In this document: positions 6,547 through 9,565 of the stretch, in pieces
How positions within the stretch are numbered: the stretch's first letter is position 1
Layout of the letters: each line of letters opens with the position of its first letter
NCBI GenBank assembly: GCA_000432015.1
Contig: HF985491.1
Location: forward strand, 3,477-13,041
DNA from: Clostridium sp. CAG:1024
GTDB lineage: Bacteria > Bacillota > Clostridia > Christensenellales > CAG-138
Direction: 5' to 3'
Length of the DNA stretch: 9,565 nucleotides
Notes under the pieces: generated by a model
The model's input: only the letters and a program-made list of their open reading frames with translations
What the model was told of the DNA's origin: nothing
Databases searched by the model: none
Position numbers and translations under genes: made by a program

Positions 6547-7731
6547 ATGAAACGAACGCTTTCCGTGCTGCTTGCACTTGCATTCGTCCTGACGCTCATG
6601 GCGCTGCCCACAAGCGCTATGGCAAAGGATGAACTGAAAAACACCGACCCGGATAAATACTATATTGTGCTCGACCTGAACAACCAGGTCGTGACCGTGT
6701 ATGAAAAGGACGACGCGGGCGAGTATACGCGCATCGTCCGCCGCTTTATTTGCTCGACGGGCAAGGATAAGCCGTCCGGCGAGGAAGCTTATGACGACAG
6801 CACGCCGACGCCGTCCGGCATCTGGAAGATCGGCGGCCGCGAACGGTTCGGTAAGTTTGCGAATTTTTCCGAATACGCCCGCTATTGGACGCAGTTGGTG
6901 CAGGACATCTACTTTCATTCCATCCTGTTCAGCAAACGCGATCTGACCACCGCAAAGAGCGGCTCCTACGGTGCACTCGGCGGCGCAGCCTCCCATGGCT
7001 GCATCCGCTTGCTCGTGGAGGATGCAAAATGGCTGTATTATTATGCTTGCCCGGGTACGACCGTTGAGGTCACAAAGTCGCTCCCGTCGGACAGAGGCCT
7101 GAAGTCGGCGCTCCGCGCGCAGAGAAACGAGACGAAGTTTAAGCTGTATAAAGAAATGCAGATGAACTTCTTCGACAATGCGGAACTGCCGAACGACAAG
7201 GCGTGGGTCACACATGATAATGCGGCGCTGCGCAAGGAAAGCAAAGCGAGCGCAAAGCTCATCCATTCGCTGACGCTCGGTGAAGAGCTCGAGATCCTGC
7301 TCTATAACGACGCGTGGGTCAAGGTGCGCGATATGGACGGCAAAGAGGGGTATGTTTACCGCGGGTATATTTCGCTGACGGAGGGCAAGACGGACACCCG
7401 CGAAGATGCGAACGTGATCAAGGCAACGACCTGGATGTTTTCCGAGAAGGACGACGCCGTGGAAAAGCGCATCTGTAAGGTGCCGACGGACACGACCGTG
7501 CGGGTGCTCGAGGTGGACGAGGCGACCGGGTTTACGAAAATCGAGTATTATACCGAGACGGGCTACGTTTTGTCCAAATATCTCAAGGTCGCATACGGCA
7601 TCGATATGGGCGATCAAAATGCTCCCGTTGTAAGCACGACGCCGACGCCCGCAGCGACCGCAACGCCGGAGATCACAGCCACATCTGAGACGTCCGCGGA
7701 TGCGGCTCCCGAGCAAACGCCTGCCGCCTGA
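6547..7731 (+). CDS. Secreted YkuD-domain protein (probable L,D-transpeptidase) with SH3-like domains
   Basis: This 394-residue exported protein begins with a signal peptide (MKRTLSVLLALAF onward, likely cut after SAMA near residue 26). A YkuD catalytic domain follows (about 38-178) with His124 in YFHS and the SHGCIRL motif holding His150 and nucleophile Cys152. Enzymes of this fold make 3-3 cross-links in peptidoglycan or attach proteins to it. Between His124 and S149 there are 24 residues, longer than in compact YkuD domains. Two SH3-like segments follow (about 220-280 and 289-354), likely wall-binding, then a Thr/Pro/Ala-rich tail (TTPTPAATATPE). The start is supported by GGAGG 6 nt upstream and a strong promoter. 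The GyrI-like gene lies 20 bp downstream and is probably co-transcribed. The domain call is firm; transpeptidase activity rather than another YkuD reaction is inferred. Confidence 0.9.
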   Translation: MKRTLSVLLALAFVLTLMALPTSAMAKDELKNTDPDKYYIVLDLNNQVVTVYEKDDAGEYTRIVRRFICSTGKDKPSGEEAYDDSTPTPSGIWKIGGRERFGKFANFSEYARYWTQLVQDIYFHSILFSKRDLTTAKSGSYGALGGAASHGCIRLLVEDAKWLYYYACPGTTVEVTKSLPSDRGLKSALRAQRNETKFKLYKEMQMNFFDNAELPNDKAWVTHDNAALRKESKASAKLIHSLTLGEELEILLYNDAWVKVRDMDGKEGYVYRGYISLTEGKTDTREDANVIKATTWMFSEKDDAVEKRICKVPTDTTVRVLEVDEATGFTKIEYYTETGYVLSKYLKVAYGIDMGDQNAPVVSTTPTPAATATPEITATSETSADAAPEQTPAA

Positions 7732-7751
7732 GCGGCATCGTGAGGCTTACG

Positions 7752-8216
7752 ATGAAGCAATTTGACGTTGAGCCGGTTTCGCTGCTGCAGCGCAGCGTTT
7801 ACGGCTGTTCCATGGTATCCTCCGAACGGACGGTCTCGGAGGATATTCCCGTGCTTGCAAAGCGGTACCGCGCGGCGCGTCCAAATGCAAGCTGGCCCGT
7901 GCTGCCGTTCTTTGTGCTTTCCCGTGGGTTTAACCGTGCGACGGGCAGATTCTCGCTGTTCGTCGGTGGAGAGGAACAGGCGGAGGGACTGGAGCTCGCG
8001 GAGCTTCCCGCGGGTCTGTATGCGCGTATCATTGTGAAGCCGCGCTTTGCTTTCCTGCTCGGCAGAGAGATCGGCAGGGCAAAGCGGTATTTTTATCAAG
8101 CATGGCTTTCGAACAGCGCTTATATGGGCCAAAACATGGAATACGAATACCATACGGCAAAGAGCATGGAGCCGCGCCCGCAAGTGGAACTGATCTTTGG
8201 GATCCGGCCGCGGTAA
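7752..8216 (+). CDS. GyrI-like (AraC effector-binding-type) small-molecule-binding protein
   Basis: This 154-residue soluble protein consists of one GyrI-like/effector-binding domain, without a DNA-binding part. Supporting features are the N-terminal beta-strand MKQFDVEPVSLLQRSVYG, a GFNRATGRFSLFVGGEE stretch followed by GLELAELPAGLYARIIV (the strand-plus-PAG pattern of the family), and a C-terminal YEYHTAKSMEPRPQVELIFGI that matches the usual Y/E-x-Y ... P.VEL.I ending. Such domains bind drugs, cations or other ligands, or inhibit partner proteins. There is no signal peptide, so it is cytoplasmic. ATG 7752 is preferred over GTG 7740 because GAGG (7742-7745) lies 6 nt before it. It follows the YkuD gene by 20 bp with no promoter seen between. 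The ligand is unknown. Family assignment rests on pattern recognition, without a search. Confidence 0.72.
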   Translation: MKQFDVEPVSLLQRSVYGCSMVSSERTVSEDIPVLAKRYRAARPNASWPVLPFFVLSRGFNRATGRFSLFVGGEEQAEGLELAELPAGLYARIIVKPRFAFLLGREIGRAKRYFYQAWLSNSAYMGQNMEYEYHTAKSMEPRPQVELIFGIRPR

Positions 8217-8411
8217 GAACGGCTGCATCTCCCGCTTTCCTCGGATGAGCGCCGGCTTGCCGCTCTCCGCGCCGATGCCCCGGAGGCTTTGAAGCAGCGC
8301 AAGAAAAAGCAGGACGAGAAGCCGCCGCCTTTCAAGGAAAGCAGCATAAGACGCTGCGATCGAAGCCCTGCAGACGGGAAACGCTTTCTGCACAGTATGT
8401 TCGGTACATAA
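8217..8411 (+). other. Coding-like open frame after the GyrI-like stop (possible remnant or lost C-terminal extension)
   Basis: The reading frame of the GyrI-like gene stays open for 64 further codons after its TAA, ending at TAA 8409-8411. The first 40 or so codons have composition like the neighbouring genes and read LPLSSDERRLAALRADAPEA, followed by a Lys/Gln-rich stretch and PPPFK. There is no in-frame ATG near its beginning and no SD. It is either a remnant of another gene's end, a former extension separated by a stop mutation, or chance openness in GC-rich DNA. The GyrI-like domain appears complete without it. This describes the 280-bp gap between the GyrI-like gene and the CobW-family gene. 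Confidence 0.3.
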
Positions 8412-8413
8412 AT

Positions 8414-8446
8414 ACGGACGGTTCACATGTGAACCGTCCGTTTTCT
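8414..8446. terminator. Bidirectional intrinsic terminator between converging genes
   Basis: A perfect 28-bp palindrome (8414-8441, centre between 8427 and 8428) forms a stem with essentially no unpaired loop beyond the turn. TTTTCT follows at 8441-8446 on the plus strand, a good terminator tail for the YkuD/GyrI-like unit. On the minus strand the tail is weaker (TATTTAT), serving the CobW-family gene that ends at 8499. Its location between two converging transcripts fits a shared terminator. Confidence 0.88.
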
Positions 8447-8498
8447 CGTGCCGTAAATGAGATAGCTCTTCCGAGTTTCCTGCGTCGGCAGAAAGCGA

Positions 8499-9565
8499 TC
8501 ACCACTCCGGCGCAAGACATGCGTCGAGCGCGGCCGTGATCTGCTCCCGGTCCATGTTCTGCCCGATAAAAGCCAGCTTGGTGCAGCGGTCACCGTAGGT
8601 CGCGTCCCAGGCCTTGCGCAGCGTGGGATTCGCTCGCAGCGCCGCAGCCTGCTGCCCTTTCGGCGCAGCGGCAAGCCAGCGGCCGTAGGGAACGGCGGAG
8701 ATCTGTTTGCCTGCCTGTTCAAAGATATAGGCGGTATCCGGTTCGTCGGCGAACCAGAGCGAGCCCTTGCAGCGGATGACGCTTGCGGGGAACCGCCGCT
8801 GCACATAATCGTCGAGCTTCTTCGAATCAAACCCGCGTTTTTGACGGTAAACAAAGGTGCCGATGCCGTACTCGTCCGTTTCCGGCTCGCCCGCATGCGC
8901 GATCGCGTCTGCCCAGCCGGTCGATGTGATCGCCTTTGCAAAGCTGAACGCGTGCGTGAAAAGGATCTCTTTGCAGTCCACTGCGCCGTAGTTTGCCTCG
9001 ATGATGTGCGCGCCGGGTTGGAGCGCGAGGATCATTGCGCGAATACGCTGTTTTTGCTCCGGCGTAACAAGATCGACCTTGTTGAGTACGACGGTATTGC
9101 AGAATTCGATCTGCTGCACGAGCAGGTTTTCGATGTCGTCCTCATCGATGCCGGGGCGGGTCAGCGCGTCGCCGTTGTCAAATTCGTCTGCCATGCGCTT
9201 TGCATCGACGACTGCGGTAATGCTGTCGAGATAGCAGAGCTCGAGAAGATCCTCCTGCGCGGCAGAGGCGTTCGGGGAGGGCGTCAGCGACTGCGCGATC
9301 GGGATCGGTTCGCAAATGCCGCTTGCTTCGATCAGGATCGCATCAAAGCGGCCGGACAAGGCGAGTTTCAGCATTTGCTTGATGAGATCCTGCTTGAGCG
9401 TACAGCAGATGCAGCCGTTTTGCAGGGGAATGAGGTTCTCGTCCGCTTCGCGCACAAATCCCTTGTCCGCGATCAGGCTCGCGTCCACATTGATCTCACC
9501 GATGTCGTTTACAACGACTGCAACGCGATAGCCCTTTTGATTCTGAAGAACATGGTTCAGCAGCG
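8499..9565 (-). CDS. CobW/G3E-family GTPase, likely metallochaperone (5' end outside window)
   Basis: The minus strand encodes 355 residues of a CobW-type GTPase whose reading frame runs off the right edge, so the P-loop is missing from view. The first visible residues, LLNHVLQNQKGYRVAVVVND, are those that follow the P-loop in this family, so only a short N-terminal piece is absent. Seen are NDIGEINVDASLI, the metal-binding GCICC motif (Cys codons within 9402-9413), the G3-like LIEASGICEP, and the guanine-specificity motif NKVD (9072-9083). A C-terminal CobW_C domain includes FVYRQKRGFD, a KGSLWFADEPD stretch and IGQNMDREQI. The family uses GTP to deliver metals such as zinc or cobalt to client proteins. 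The GTG at 9488 is internal, not the start. The metal and client cannot be told from this window; the promoter region is not visible. Confidence 0.93.
   Translation of the reverse strand, partial: LLNHVLQNQKGYRVAVVVNDIGEINVDASLIADKGFVREADENLIPLQNGCICCTLKQDLIKQMLKLALSGRFDAILIEASGICEPIPIAQSLTPSPNASAAQEDLLELCYLDSITAVVDAKRMADEFDNGDALTRPGIDEDDIENLLVQQIEFCNTVVLNKVDLVTPEQKQRIRAMILALQPGAHIIEANYGAVDCKEILFTHAFSFAKAITSTGWADAIAHAGEPETDEYGIGTFVYRQKRGFDSKKLDDYVQRRFPASVIRCKGSLWFADEPDTAYIFEQAGKQISAVPYGRWLAAAPKGQQAAALRANPTLRKAWDATYGDRCTKLAFIGQNMDREQITAALDACLAPEW

Noticed and set aside
6472..7716. A 414-codon minus-strand open frame
   Set aside because: It lies opposite the YkuD gene, which has a signal peptide, catalytic motif, SD and promoter. 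The antisense peptide is rich in Arg, Cys and His with no family features.
7614..8426. A 270-codon minus-strand open frame across the GyrI-like gene and the following gap
   Set aside because: It runs through the bidirectional terminator palindrome and antisense to the GyrI-like gene; composition and lack of an SD argue against coding.
8442..8498. Regulatory site between the palindrome and the CobW-family stop
   Set aside because: No repeat, promoter hexamers or palindrome was found; the CobW-family gene's promoter (and any Zur-type operator) would lie outside the right edge.
1..9565. CRISPR array, IS element, tRNA, rRNA, toxin-antitoxin or defence system
   Set aside because: No regularly spaced repeats, transposase, terminal inverted repeats, tRNA-like folds or defence-family proteins were seen. 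All major frames are explained by housekeeping or envelope genes.

Overview
The window reads as ordinary chromosomal DNA of a GC-rich, uncultured-type Bacillota, most likely a Clostridia (Oscillospirales or Christensenellales-like). This rests on the gene families (YitT/DUF2179, M29 aminopeptidase, an MreB/Mbl-type actin, a membrane-anchored NlpC/P60 hydrolase with repeated peptidoglycan-binding domains, a YkuD enzyme with SH3-like domains), on strong GGAGG-type ribosome binding sites with one TTG and one GTG start, and on consensus housekeeping promoters. The lineage is an inference from gene content. No phage, IS element, CRISPR array, tRNA or rRNA was seen.

Layout. Positions 1-3070 hold a leftward three-gene operon: an M29 aminopeptidase (1949-3070), a YitT-family membrane protein starting in a GTGA overlap (1089-1952), and the first half of tex (1-1039, running off the left edge). 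Its promoter sits back-to-back with the promoter of a rightward mreB-like gene (3212-4249), so 3071-3211 is a compact divergent control region. Next, on the plus strand, is a large cell-wall hydrolase (4467-6332): TM anchor, four peptidoglycan-binding repeats, Gly/Ser linker, NlpC/P60. It has its own extended -10 promoter preceded by an 11-bp-spaced direct repeat. After a 214-bp hairpin-rich gap come a secreted YkuD L,D-transpeptidase-like protein (6547-7731), with a perfect-hexamer promoter, and a small GyrI-like ligand-binding protein (7752-8216) 20 bp behind it. A 28-bp perfect palindrome with a T-run (8414-8446) ends this unit. It also closes the converging gene, a CobW/G3E GTPase (8499-9565, minus strand) whose N-terminus, including the P-loop, lies beyond the right edge.

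How the genes fit together. The centre (3.2-7.7 kb) is a cell-envelope block: a cytoskeletal organiser of wall synthesis, a peptidoglycan hydrolase and a YkuD peptidoglycan enzyme. Each has its own promoter, so they look like functional neighbours rather than one operon. The flanks are housekeeping: peptide turnover, an uncharacterised membrane protein, an RNA-binding accessory factor and a metal-chaperone-type GTPase.

I did not find a convincing undescribed system. The points most worth a second look are the activator-type repeat upstream of the hydrolase, the substitution at the third NlpC/P60 catalytic position, the pairing of a YkuD enzyme with a GyrI-like sensor, and a coding-like frame that continues past the GyrI-like gene's stop codon.
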